In this document: one piece after another, positions 23,917 to 61,392 of the stretch
Layout: the number at the start of each line of letters is the position of its first letter
Numbering within the stretch: the stretch's first letter is position 1
Assembly (NCBI RefSeq): GCF_949987515.2
Contig: NC_082697.1
Location: 27,721,730 to 27,785,729 of the forward strand
Direction: 5' to 3'
From: Delphinus delphis
Lineage: Eukaryota > Chordata > Mammalia > Artiodactyla > Delphinidae
Length of the DNA: 64,000 nt
Made by a program: the position numbers and the translations under genes
Notes under the pieces: model-generated
The model's input: only the letters and a program-made list of their open reading frames with translations
Told to the model about the DNA's origin: nothing
The model's database searches: none

Positions 23917-24874
23917 GTGGAAAAAAAACCACATTCACAGAAAGATAGACAAGATGAAAAGGCAGAGGGAGGGACAGATGAAGGAACAAGATACCAGATG
24001 AAGGACCAAGATAAACCCCCAGAAAAACAACTAAATGAAGTGGAGATAGGCAACCTTCCAGAAAAAGAATTCAGAATAATGATAGTGAAGATGATCCAGG
24101 ACCTCGGAAAAAGAATGGAGGCAAAGATCGGGAAGATGCAAGAAATGTTTAACAAAGACCTAGAAGAATTAAAGAACAAACAAACAGAGATGAACAATAC
24201 AATAACTAAATGAAAACTACACTGGAAGGAATCAATAGCAGAATAACAGAGGCAGAAGAACGGATAAGTGACCTGGAAGACAGAATGGTGGAATTCACTG
24301 CTGCAGAACAAAATAAAGAAAAAGGAATGTAAAGAAATGAAGACAGCCTAAGAGACCTCTGAGACAACATTAAATGCAACAACATTCGCATTATAGGGGT
24401 CCCAGAAGGAGAAGAGAGAGAGAAAGGACCAGAGAAAATGTTTGAAGAGATTATAGTCGAAAACTTCCCTAACATGGGAAAGGAAATAGCCACCCAAGTC
24501 TAGGAAGTGCAGAGAGTCCCATACAGGATAAACCCAAGGAGAAACACATTGAGACACATAGTAATCAAACTAGCAAAACTGAAGACAAAGAAAAATTATT
24601 AAAAGCAGCAAGGGAAAAATGACAAATAACATACAAGGGAACTCCCATAAGGTTAACAGCTGATTTCTCAGCAGAAACTGTACAAGCCAGAAGGGAGTGG
24701 CATGATATACTTAAAGTGATGAAAGGGAAGAACCTACAACCAAAATTACTCTACCTGGCAAGGATCTCATTCAGATTTGATGGAGAAATCAAAAGCTTTA
24801 CAGACAAGCAAAAGCTAAGAGAATTCAGCACCACCAAACCAGCTCTACAACAAATGCTAAAGGAACTTCTCTAA
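23917..24874 (+). pseudogene. L1 ORF1, broken
   Basis: The region encodes the charged, coiled-coil-forming N-terminal part (Glu/Lys-rich, 'EKEFRIMIVKMIQDLGKR') and the downstream RNA-binding part of an L1 ORF1 protein, which would coat L1 RNA. The reading is interrupted by a frame change and TGA at 24211-24213, and by further stops including a TAG near 24499. The segment between 24214 and 24874 is recognisable only by switching frame, so no full protein can be made. Confidence 0.85.
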
Positions 24875-24931
24875 GTGGGAAACACAAGAGAAGAAAGGAC
24901 CTACAAAAACAAACCCAAAACAATTAAGAAA

Positions 24932-27900
24932 ATGGTCATAGGAACACACATATCAATAATTACCCTAAAAGCGAATGGATTAAATGCTCCAAACAAAAGA
25001 CACAGGCTTGCTGAATGGATACAAAAACAAGACCCATATATATGCTGTCTACAAGAGACCCACTTCAGACCTAGGGACACATTCACACTGAAAGTGAGGG
25101 GATGGAAAAAGATATTCCATGCAAATGGAAATTAAAAGAAAGCTGGAGTAGCAATACTCATATCAGATAAAATAGACTTTAAAATACAGAATGTTACAAG
25201 AGACAAGGAAGGACACTACATAATGAACAGGGGATCAATCCAAGAAGAAGATATAACAATTATAAATATATATGCACCCAACATAAGAGCACCTCAAAAC
25301 ATAAGGCAACTGCTAACAACTATAAAAGAGGAAATTGACAGTAATGCAATAATAGTGCGGGACTTTAACACCTCACTTACACCAATGGACAGATCATCCA
25401 AAATGAAAATAAATAAGGAAACAAAAGCTTTAAATGACACAATAGACCAGATAGATTTAATTGATATTTATAGGACATTCCATCCAAAAGCAGCAGATTA
25501 CACTTCTCAAGTGCGCCCGGAACATTCTTCAGGGTAGATTACACCTTGTGTCACAAATCAAGCTTCAGTAAATTTAAAGAATTGAAATCATATCAAGCAT
25601 CTTTTCTGACCACAACACTATGAGATTAGAAATGAATTACAGGGGAAAAAATGTAAAAAACACAAACACATGGAGGCTAAACACTACATTACTAGTAACC
25701 AAGAGATCACTGAAGAAATCAAAGAGGAAATCAAAAAATATCTAGAGACAAATGACAATGAAAATACGACAATCCAAAACCTATGGGATGCAGCAAAAGC
25801 AGTTCTAAGAGGGAAGTTTATAGCTATACAAGCCTACCTCAAGAAACAAGAAAAATCTCAAATAAACAATCTAACCTTACACCTAAAGGAACTAGAGAAA
25901 GAAGAATAAACAAAACCCAAAGTTAGCAGAAGGAAAGAAATCATAAAGATCAGAGAAGAAATAAATGAAAGAGAAAAAAAGGAAACAATAGCAAAGATCA
26001 ATAAAACTAAAAGCTGGTTCTTTGAGAAGATAAACAATATTGATAAACCATTAGCCAGACTCATCAAGAAAAAGAGGGAGAGTACTTAAATCAATAAAAT
26101 TAGAAATGAAAAAGGAGAAGGTACAACAGACACTGCAGAAATACAAAGCATCCTAAGAGATTACTACAAGCAACTGTATGCCAATAAAATGGACAACCTG
26201 GAAGAAATGGACAAATTCTTAGAAAGGTATAACCTCCCAAGACTGAGCCAGGAAGAAATAGATAATATGAACAGACGAATCACAAGTAATGAAATTGAAA
26301 CTGTGATTAAAAATCTTCCAACAAACAGAAGTCCGGGACCAGATGGCTTCACAGGTGAATTCTATCAAACATTTAGAGAAGAGCTAACAGCCATCCTTCT
26401 GAAACTCTTCCAAAAAACTGTGGAGGAAGGAACACTCCCAAACTCATTCTATGAGGCCACCATCACCCTGACACCAAAACCAGACTAAGATACTACAAAA
26501 AAAGAAAATTACAGACCAATATCACTGATGAATATAGATGCAAAAATCCTCAACAAAATACTAGCACACAGAATCCAACAACACATTAAAAGGATCATAC
26601 ACCATGATCAAGTGGGATTTATTCCAGGGATGCAAGGATTCTTCAATACATGCAAATCAATCAATGTGATACACCATATTAACAAATTGAAGGAGAAAAA
26701 CCATATGATCATCTCAACAGATGCAGAAAAATCTTTTGACAAAATTCAACACCCATTTATGATAAAACCTCTCCAGAAAGTGGGCATAGAGGGAACCTAC
26801 CTCAACATAATGAAGGTCATATACAATAAACCCACAGCAAACATCATCCTCAATGGTGAAAAACTGAAAGCATTTCCTCTAAAATCAGGAACAAGACAAG
26901 TATGTCCACTCTCGCCACTATTATTCAATATAGTTTTGGAAGTCCTAGCCACAGCAATCATAGAAGAAAAAGAAATAAAAAGAATACAAATTGGAAAAGA
27001 AGAACTAAAACAGTCACTATTTGCAGATACCATGATACTATACGTAGAGAATCCTAAAGATACCACCAGAAAACTACTAGAGCTAATCAATGAATTTGGT
27101 AAAGTTGCAGTATACAAAATTAATGCACAGAAATCTCTTGCATTCCTATACACTAATGATGAAAAATCTGAAAGATAAATTAGGGAAACACTCCCATTTA
27201 CCATTGCAACAAAAAAAATAAAATTCCTAGGAATAAACCTACCTAGGGAGACAAAAGACTTGTATGCAGAAAACTATAAGACACTGATGAAAGGAATTAA
27301 AGATGATACCAACAGATGGAGAGATATACCATGTTGTTGGATTGGAAGAATCAGTACTGTGAAAATGACCATACTACCCAAAGCAATCTACAGATTCAAT
27401 GCAATCCTTACCAAATTACCAATGGCATTTTTTACAGAACTATAACAAAAAATCTTAAAATTTGTATGGAAACACAAAAGACCCCGAGTAGCCAAAGCAG
27501 TCTTGAGGGAAAAAAATGGAGCTGGAGGAATCAGACTCCCTGACTTCAGACTATACTAAAAAGCTACAGTAATCGAGACAATATGGTACTGGCACCAAAA
27601 CAGAAACATAGATCAATGGAACAAGATAGCAAGCCCAGAGATAAACCCATGCATCTATGGTCAACTAATCTATGACAAAGGAGGCAAGGATATACAATGG
27701 AGGAAAGACAGTCTCTTCAATAAGTGGTGCTGGGAAAACTGGACAGGTACATGTAAAAGAATGAAATTAGAACACTCCCTAACACCATACACAAGAATAT
27801 ACTCCAAATGGATTAAAGACCTAAATGTAAGACTGGACGCTATAAAACTCTTAGAGGAAAACATAGGAAGAACACTCTTTGACATAAATCACAGCAAGAT

Positions 27901-28718
27901 CTTTTTTGATCCACCTCCTAGAGTAATGGAAATAAAAACAAAAATAAACAAATGGGACCTAATGAAACTTCAAAGCTTTTACACAGCAAAGGAAACCATA
28001 AACAACACGAAAAGCCAACCCTCAGAATGGGAGAAAATATTTGCAAACGAATCAATGGACAAAGGATTAATCTCCAAAATATATAAACAGCTCATGCATC
28101 TCAATATTAAAAAAACAAACAACCCAATCCAAAAACGGGCAGAAGACCTAAATAGACATTTCTCCAAAGAAGTCATATAGATGGCCAAGAAGCACATGCA
28201 AAGCTGCTCAACATCACTAATTATTAGAGAAATGCAAATCAAAACTACAATGAGGTATCAGCTCACACCAGTTAAAATGGGCATCATCAGAAAATCTACA
28301 AACAATAAATGCGGGAGAGGGTGTGGAGGAAAGGGAACCCTCTTGCACTGTTGGTGGGAATGTAAATTGATACAGCCCCTATGGAGAACAGTATGGAGGT
28401 TCCTTAAAAAGCTAAAAAAAGAACTACCATATGACCCAGCAATGCCCTCTGGGCATATATCCAGAGAAAACCATAATTCAAAAAGGCACATGCACTCCAA
28501 TGTTCATTGCAGCACTGTTTACAATAGCCAGGTCATGGAAGCAACCTAAATGCCCATTGACAGACCAATGGATAAAGAAGATGTGGTACATATATACAAT
28601 GGAATATTATTCAGCCATAAAAAGGAACGAAATTGGGTCATTTGTTGAGACGTGGATGGATCTAGAGACTGTCATACAGAGTGAAGTGAGAAAGAGAAAA
28701 ACAAATATCGTATATTAA
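24932..28718 (+). pseudogene. L1 ORF2 (endonuclease / reverse transcriptase), broken
   Basis: Order of domains: AP-type endonuclease (from the ATG at 24932; 'SIITLKANGLNAPNKRHRL', 'CCLQETHF'), reverse transcriptase (about 26300-27180; '[14 protein letters not shown]', '[10 protein letters not shown]') and a C-terminal Cys/His-rich segment at about 28300-28370. In-frame stops occur at 25133, 25907, 26486, 27176, 27443 and 28178 among others. The polymerase FADD box reads FADT at 27020-27031, losing one catalytic aspartate. The element is dead. Confidence 0.9.
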
Positions 28719-28929
28719 CACATATATGTGGAACCTAGAAAAATGGTACAGATGAACTGGTTTGTGGAGCAGAAATTGAGACACAGATGTAGAGAACAAA
28801 CATGGACACCAAGGGGGGAAAGCCGTGGGGGGTTGTTGGTGGTGGTGTGATGAATTGGGAGATTGGGATTGACATGTACATACTGATGTGTATAAAATTG
28901 ATGACTAATAAGAACCTGCTGTATAAAAA

Positions 28930-29454
28930 ATATATATATGTATATATATTATTCAAGTCATCCAATGATGGAATGACCCAGTTGATTGTATGACTGATTT
29001 GACCAATAACAGAGTGATGTGAGTAAAAAATATATATATATATATTTTTAATATATATATGTTTACACCAAAAAAAAAAGCATACACTGTACATCTGCTC
29101 TAACCATTAAAGAAAAGTGTGCATTGTCCAGAAGTAAACAACGTCTGTTTTGAAGAGAGAGATAAATACCTCCCTTCCTGGAACATCAATGCTAATACTC
29201 CTTTGATGATAAGACTCTCTTCACAGGTGCCAAGGCCAGGCTGATTTGCTGTGTACGTGCTCATCTGTCTTCTTTTAAATTTTGAAGGAATGTATCCTGT
29301 AATGTTTGATGTTGTTTGCTCTGACAAGATACAAAACTGTGCTAAAAACCATGCTTCTTTGGAACAATGCCTCAGAGCTATCTGAGAGACTGTCTCCTTG
29401 GCTATAGTCCTCAGTTTGGCTCAAATAAAACTCTTTTCTGGTCCCATTTAAAAA
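28930..29454 (+). other. Putative 3'-transduced sequence with LTR-like polyadenylation region
   Basis: Non-L1 sequence between the normal L1 end and the final A-run. It contains AT-repeat stretches, then a segment from about 29330 resembling the R/polyadenylation region of an endogenous-retrovirus LTR ('gagagactgtctcc', AATAAA at 29424-29429). The A-run begins about 20 nt after that AATAAA, the expected distance for a processed RNA end. I infer that L1 transcription read through into an LTR fragment at the source locus. The LTR family is not identified and no viral coding sequence is present. Confidence 0.6.
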
Positions 29455-29470
29455 AATACATGCAAAATGT

Positions 29471-29510
29471 TTTCAGCAGAGCCTGCCATCTAATAAGGGC
29501 TGTGTGTGTG
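29471..29510 (+). repeat. MIR SINE, right part
   Basis: 'tttcagcagagcctgccatctaataagggctgtg' corresponds to the MIR 3' segment (gcctggcacatagtaagcgct) and continues the MIR interrupted at 23059. Confidence 0.8.
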
Positions 29511-32500
29511 CCATGAAAACTATTCATTTTTATTATCAATTATCTACCCTAACTACCAGCACCATAAGAAACATTGTAAAGATACTGTTGCTGTGAACCC
29601 ACTCAACAGCTCTGCAAGGGTGATATTACAGATATCAGATGAAGAAATTGAGCTTTAGTGGAGCTAAGTGGCCCAAAATAACACACTGAGTAAATCTTAG
29701 ATCTATCTTCTGCCTAAGCAGACCTCTGACCCACAGCATGATGGTGCTCTTCCAATCAGCAGCAGTGGAGGGAGGGGTGCCGTGGGAAAGAGGATGCAGA
29801 GATGCTGGGTTCACATGCCCCCCTACCAACCCCTCCACTCTTTCTGGCAGAGTCTGAGGCAAGACAGTCTCTGTATGTGTGAAAGGAACGCAAAGACATC
29901 TCTAGACAACACCATCTGGAATCACCATGGTTGGTGAGTAGGCCTAGAGTCGGGGTGTCTCCAGTAGCGTGCCCCCTTCCCTGCCTCCAGCATATCTTGA
30001 ACCCAGTTCATAGGTGGGGTTTCTGCCCTGCCTCTGCCCCATGGTCGCAGTTCCGCTCCTGTTTCACTGGACCAAAATCGAGGTGTGGGCCAGGCTGCAC
30101 TCCCTTTGGAAGCTCTAGGGGATAATCTGTTCTTGACCTTGTCTAGCTTCTGGTGGCTGCTGGTACTCTGATTTGAAGCCACACCCATGCCTTCTGCTCT
30201 GTGTAAAATCTCCCTTTGTCTTCCTCTTACTGAGGATACATGCGATTGTATTTAGGGTGCACCTGATAATCCAGGATAATCTCCCCATCTCAAGATCCTT
30301 AATTTAATCACATCTGCAAAGGAGGACCCCCCCACTTTGCCACATAAAGTAACATTCACAAGCTCCAGGGATTAGGATGTAGGGGTCATTTTTCCACCTA
30401 CCACAGTAGGTGATCAACAAAAAGGAATTTCCTTCTCATTCCTGCTGGAAATCATTCTCTTATGATTTATGTATTTATATAATTTATATAATTTATAAAA
30501 TCATGTACTTATAATACCTAATACAGTGTAAATGCTATGTAAATAGTTGCCACTGTGTGGCAAATTTAAGTTTCGCTTTTTGGAAATTTCTGGAATTTTT
30601 TTTCAAATATTTTTGCTGGGGTTGATTGAAACCACGGATGCAGAGCCTGTGGATACGGAGGGCCTACTATACTACTTTTATTACCATCTACAGGCCATTT
30701 CTTCTGTAAGACGTTGCTAGGGCAGAAATGCTAAGTAAGGCATGACCCAACACAATGAGATCATACAACACTCAAATTCCCTCATGGACATACTCGCTGT
30801 TTACAGTTCGCCATATCCCTACAAACATAGGACTTTGATATCTTCTAGTTTGTGCAATTCCTATTAGAAAGGAAGAAAAAACGTGCAGTGCATTTATAAT
30901 TGTATAGGCTGCACTGCCAAATATACTTCTGCTTTTAACCAGCCTTTGTGGGGAGCCAAATCCTCTGCATATAGTTTAATACATCTGATGATCAGAAGAA
31001 TTTTCTGTAGATTAGCTCTAGCACTGTATGTTCCAGATCTTGTTCCACCCATTTTGCACTGATGCTGGGCAATGATACAACATGTGGCCCTGCACCTTCC
31101 TGTCACAGTGCAGGGTGAGTCAGCACAGTGGACAATAGGGATATTCCTGGAAGCCATTCCTACACTGAGACGGACAGCAATGACACAACTAAAGATGAAA
31201 GGGGCTGTGAACTGTATAAATTGATCCTTCTTGTCCTAATCTGTTCAGGCTGCTATAACAAACTACCATAGACTGGGTGGCTAAACAACAAACATTTGTT
31301 TCTCACAGTTCTGGAGGCTGGGAAGTCCAAGATCAAGTTGCCAGCAGATTTGGTGTCCGGTGAGAACCTGCTTTCTAGTTCACAGACAGCTGTGTCTTCA
31401 CAAGGCAGAAAGGTTGAAAGGTCTCCTTTATAAGGGCACTAATCCCATATTATTAACCCATCAGGGTGGAGCCTTCATGACCTAATTACCTCCCAAAGGC
31501 CCCATCTCCCAATACCATCGCATTGGGGATTAGGATTTCAACATATGAATTTGGAGGGACACAAACATTCAATCCATAACACCTCTGAACCTAAATTAAT
31601 GTACACCTAACTCAACTCTGCCTTAGCTGCATCCTTCAGGTACTCCATTGCCACAATACAGTATGATAAAGGGAGAGTTGAAAGACATCGATCTTAAAGG
31701 ATTACCATTAAATATCTTACTTCTGCAATGTTTACAAAAACACACACCCAGGTGAACACACTGCTATGTTTCTCCCAGGGCCTTGGAGGGGCCCATGCAA
31801 GCAAGGGCCCTGAAACTGAAGATTCATTGTGGTCAGGATAAATCCACCCATAGGACATGAAGCTAGAATAATAAGTAAGGGGGAGACTATACAGGACCCT
31901 GTAGTTGTTAGGAGGGAGTTTGTTTTTATTCTAAGAGCAACAGGAGGACTTAGAGGGCTTTAAAGGGGGGAGACGCTTCTGGCTTCAGTGTGGACAATGG
32001 GCTCAAGGAAGGCAAGTGACATGAGGGAGATTGCTGAGAAAGCTGTTGGAGCTTTTCCAGGAGGGAAGTAGCTTAGACCAGGGTAGAGAGGGTAGAGGCA
32101 GTGAGAAGTGGATAAAGTCCTATTTGAAGGTGGAGTGATGGGCTTGCTTATGGAGTGATATTAAGGTAGAGGTGAGGTTGGCATCAAGGGCATCTCCCAG
32201 ATGTCTGCCTGAGTGGTCATTGTGATACCATTCCCTGAGGTGGGAAAAGGGGAGCTAAACCCGAGCTGAATTCTGTCTCTAACATCCCCAACTATGTGAC
32301 CCTGGACAGGTGGCTTCTCCCTCCAGGCCATTTCCTCATCTCAAAAGGAGGGAAATTACTAACTACCTTGTGAGGTTGTTTGAAGAGTAAATAAGACAAC
32401 CCATCAGCAAGGAGCCTGGGACCTTATCAATAACCTATATATTGGATGCCATTGTTATTCCAAGATTTATCAGTATTTACTATGAAGTTCAAGGGAGGAA

Positions 32501-32640
32501 AACAGCCTTTGATCCATATGCTTTTGTATGATTTTTCTTATGTTGTAGCAGTTGGCTTTAGCTATTGAAAGCTGTGATATTCCAGGCAGGAAAATGTTTG
32601 CTGTCCCTAAAGTGCTGGTCAACGTGAATGATCTTTTTAA
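29511..32640. other. No gene recognised between the L1 and RAD21L1 promoter
   Basis: Contains an unassigned old repeat at about 30190-30415 ('tgtatttagggtgcacctgataatccaggat'), another at 31240-31610 ('aggctgctataacaaactaccatagactgggtgg', 'ctggaggctgggaagtccaagatcaa') and L2-type wording at 31890-32210. Nothing resembles an exon of a known gene. Confidence 0.65.
32240..32460 (+). repeat. MIR SINE fragment
   Basis: 'tgtgaccctggacaggtggcttctccctccaggccatttcctcatctcaaaa' and 'ccttgtgaggttgtttgaagagtaaataagac' follow the MIR order. Confidence 0.75.
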
Positions 32641-32966
32641 CAACAACAATAATGATAGCTAATATTTATTGAGCAGTTATTATTGCTAGGCTCTTTACAT
32701 GCTTCATCTCACTCATCTCTTACAATACCCTATGGCACAGGTACTTTTATTATCATCATTTCCATTTTACAGATGAGAAAAACTAAGGTTAAAGAGATTT
32801 AATAACTCTCCAGGGACCTCCTCGCTCTAAGTGCAAAAGATGAGACATCGTCCTGGTGATGTTCAGAGGCCAAGCAGAGGGGTCAGACATTACCACCCCT
32901 CACAATTGTTTTGCAGTGACTAGTGACCGGGTCGCTGAACAGATAAGCTCCAAGAGCAAGCACCAC

Positions 32967-32974
32967 GCGGGAAA
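32967..32974 (-). promoter_or_regulatory. E2F-type site
   Basis: GCGGGAAA on the plus strand, TTTCCCGC on the minus strand, matching the E2F consensus TTTSSCGC. It lies at the upstream edge of the CpG island. Binding is inferred from the motif only. Confidence 0.45.
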
Positions 32975-33401
32975 CTGCTCTCAGTGTCCCCCATCCCCGC
33001 CCCGGTCCGGGTCCCTGTCCCCTGCCCCGCCCTTTGCCCCACCCACTCATGCCGCTGGCCCTTAGCCCCGCCCACCCTGCCGCCCCGCCCTAGGCCTGCC
33101 CTGTTCCCCGCCCACTGCCCCGCCTATAGCCCCGTGCCGTCCCCATATGCCCCTCCCCTCGCCCCGCCCCGGTCCACTGCCCCGCCCCGCCCCGCCCTGT
33201 AGCCCGGCCGCGCACTCCCAGACGCACAGCAGCTCAGGGCGTGGAGCGCCAGAGATCTAACGCGAGGATCTAGCGACTCCTCCTCCAGCCCCTGTTCGGG
33301 CACGCCTCGCTTCAGACCCAGCGCTGGAAGTAGGGCGATGGGCGGGACCCGGGGGCTGGAGGCGGGCTGGATCACGGCGGCCGCGGCCACCCTCATCCCC
33401 A

Positions 33402-33407
33402 CACGTG
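33402..33407. promoter_or_regulatory. CACGTG E-box
   Basis: A canonical palindromic E-box, the type bound by MAX-MGA/MYC and USF family proteins, in the centre of the RAD21L1-side CpG island. Motif evidence only. Confidence 0.45.
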
Positions 33408-33897
33408 TGCCGCCGGGCTCTTCACCGGCACGAGCCCTGAGGGACCCCGCCTGAGGGGAGGCAATGGGCGCTTGCGGTCACTCCTCAGCCTCGGTGTCCC
33501 TCTCTGAGTACCCGGCCTTCAACTCTGAGGAGTCGTGTGTGGAGGGAGCCCTAGGCGTCCGAGCCCTTGGCTCTCGCCGTCTTCTCCTCACACCCCTGCC
33601 CCGCTCCCCGACCCCAGCACCTTCCATTCCTCGCCCCTCCCCGCTTCTCTCTTCCTGGAAGGAGCGCCCTCTGTGGCTCTCTCCACCCCCGACGCCACTC
33701 GCCCCCAGGGTCCGCTTTCTAACCCTTCCTCCCGCCCTCACTCTCACTGGGACCCTTTTCCACGAATTAAGCCTCCTGCCTGTCTCCTAGTTCCACGTAC
33801 TATCCTTAGCTTTACTTTGCATGAAGTCAATTCAACCTAGAAATAACTCACAGGACAATGGGGCTTCTGTGGGGGATTTTTTGTGGGGTGAGGTAGG

Positions 33898-33931
33898 AAA
33901 ATCAACGTCTCAGGAAAATCAACGTCTCAGG
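33898..33931 (+). repeat. Tandem duplication of a 17-bp unit
   Basis: GAAAATCAACGTCTCAG occurs twice directly adjacent, then GAATAG. A simple local duplication at the downstream edge of the island. Confidence 0.85.
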
Positions 33932-34085
33932 AATAGTAAATCACAGGGTTGTTTTTTTCTTAAAGTTTACTAGTAATCATACACCTGGGAGCAATTGAAA
34001 AAGACAAATTGGAATTTATTCTAAAATACCAGACACAGGAGAAAGGAAGAAAGTGGAGCCAAGGCAGGCAGAGGCCACACACATT

Positions 34086-34290
34086 AAAATCTCTAGCTGT
34101 GGGCTTCTCTGGTGGCGCAGTGGTTGAGAGTCCGCCTGCCGATGCAGGGGACACGGGTTCGTGCCCCGGTCCGGGAAGATCCCACATGCCACGGGGCGGC
34201 TGGGCCCGTGAGCCATGGCCACTGAACCTGCGTGTACGGAGCCTGTGCTCCGCAACGGGAGAGGCCACAACAGTGAGAGGCCCGCGTACC

Positions 34291-34327
<37 letters not shown>

Positions 34328-34335
34328 CTAGCTGT
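34086..34335 (+). mobile_element. CHR-class SINE with perfect TSD
   Basis: The body 34101-34320 runs from GGGCTTCTCTGGTGGCGCAGTGG to a roughly 30-A tail. The 15-bp direct repeat AAAATCTCTAGCTGT is perfect at 34086-34100 and 34321-34335. The long A-tail and perfect TSD make this one of the youngest insertions in the window. It lies between the CpG island and the first RAD21L1 coding exon. Confidence 0.97.
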
Positions 34336-34791
34336 CCCATTGAGGAATGTGGTTCGGTAGATTGCATAACCTTTATTTTGGGCCCAATGATTTGATTCTT
34401 GGGGTGGAAATGGGCATTGATCAAAGGTCATCTAAGTTTTTAATTCCGTGGCTGATTTTGTTTTTGTATTCGCTTTTGTTCAGTTTTCTCTTTTATCAGA
34501 ACTTTAAGTAGGAAAGAAGTTAAAAAATGGTTCTCTAGTGGCAGTTTAAGATTACCTATATGTAAACAATGACTTGATTCTTCTCTAGAAGTCAGCCAAA
34601 GCGTTATGACATTCCTTTGCCTAGTACTGGAGCCTTATGATGTTATTGAGAATAGTACAATTTGTGGAAATGTGCATAATTATTTTGTCTTTAAGTGAAG
34701 GTTTTCTTTTACCATTCTTATTTCAAAACATTAAATTGGATTCTTTTTTTTCTTTCCTTCCTCTGATTCTTTTCCTATAGTTTCTTTTCTT

Positions 34792-35143
34792 TTTTTAAAA
34801 AAAATTATTTATTTTTTGGTTGTGTTGGGTCTTCATTGCTGTGCGCGGGCTTTCTCTAGTTGCGGCGAGCGGGGGATACTCTTCGTTTCGTTGCAGTGCG
34901 TGGGCTTCTCATTGCAGTGGCTTCTCGTGTTGCAGAGCACGGGCTCTAGGCTCATGGACTTCAGTAGTTCTGGCACACGGGCTCAGCAGTTGTGGCTCAC
35001 AGGCTCTAGAGCTCAGCCTCAGTAGTTGTGGCGCACGGACTTAGTTGCTCCACGGCATGTGGGATCTTCCCGGACCAGGGCTTGAACCCGTGTCCCCTGC
35101 ATTGGCAGGCGGATTCTTAACCACTGCGCCACCAGGGAAGCCC
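34792..35143 (-). mobile_element. Long-form CHR SINE, minus strand
   Basis: Reversed, it starts GGGCTTCCCTGGTGGCGCAGTGGTTAAGAATCCGCC and extends about 350 bp with repeated 'gccacaactactgagcc'-like words before an A-rich end. The same long body is at 57375-57693 on the plus strand. TSD is weak (TATAGTTT on both sides). It lies only about 180 bp before the RAD21L1 ATG-exon acceptor. Confidence 0.92.
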
Positions 35144-35325
35144 AATATAGTTTTGTATTTTAAATAAAAGTTTCTTTTTATAAGAAAATAATTTGAATTG
35201 AATAATGCATTGAATTAGAAGATAATCTATTTTATATAATTAATGAAAAATGGTTTTGCTTGCTGTAAAATAGCACTGAAAGATTTTTGTATTAAAATTT
35301 AAATGTCTTTTAATGTTCTCTGTAG

Positions 35326-61392
<26,067 letters not shown>

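Larger units (their letters stand above)
23044..29470 (+). mobile_element. Full-length, inactive L1 with probable 3' transduction and 16-bp TSD
   Basis: The insertion body is 23060-29454. Direct repeats AATACATGCAAAACGT (23044-23059) and AATACATGCAAAATGT (29455-29470) flank it; the single difference is a CpG-to-TpG change. The 5' end carries an AAGATGG YY1-type word at 23070-23076, as full-length L1s do. A roughly 0.9-kb 5' UTR, ORF1 (to 24874) and ORF2 (24932 to about 28718) follow. Both frames have multiple stops. The usual L1 end is passed at about 28930, and about 520 bp of non-L1 sequence follow before the final A-run, so the copied RNA ended at a downstream polyadenylation site. Confidence 0.93.
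32930..33760. promoter_or_regulatory. RAD21L1: CpG island, probable RAD21L1 promoter
   Basis: A sharp GC- and CpG-rich block in AT-rich surroundings, about 2 kb upstream of the RAD21L1 start codon. From 32995 to 33205 there are repeated CCCCGCCC words (GC boxes on the opposite strand). It also has GCGGGAAA (32967-32974), an exact E2F-type site, and the palindromic E-box CACGTG (33402-33407). No TATA box is obvious. The gene needs a 5' non-coding exon because an acceptor precedes the ATG exon, and this island is the natural place for it. Open frames inside it on both strands are GC shadows. Confidence 0.7.

Noticed and set aside
26528..27178. Functional reverse transcriptase gene
   Set aside because: It is part of an L1 ORF2 with stops on both sides and a changed catalytic box.
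33464..33840. Overlapping 100-codon frames in the second CpG island
   Set aside because: GC-rich shadow frames, Pro/Ser/Arg-rich, with no similarity to RAD21L1 or another protein.
34101..34320. tRNA gene
   Set aside because: The tRNA-like head with A- and B-box words belongs to a CHR SINE followed by a non-tRNA body and poly-A. No cloverleaf with a usable acceptor stem is formed; the same holds for the other SINE copies.
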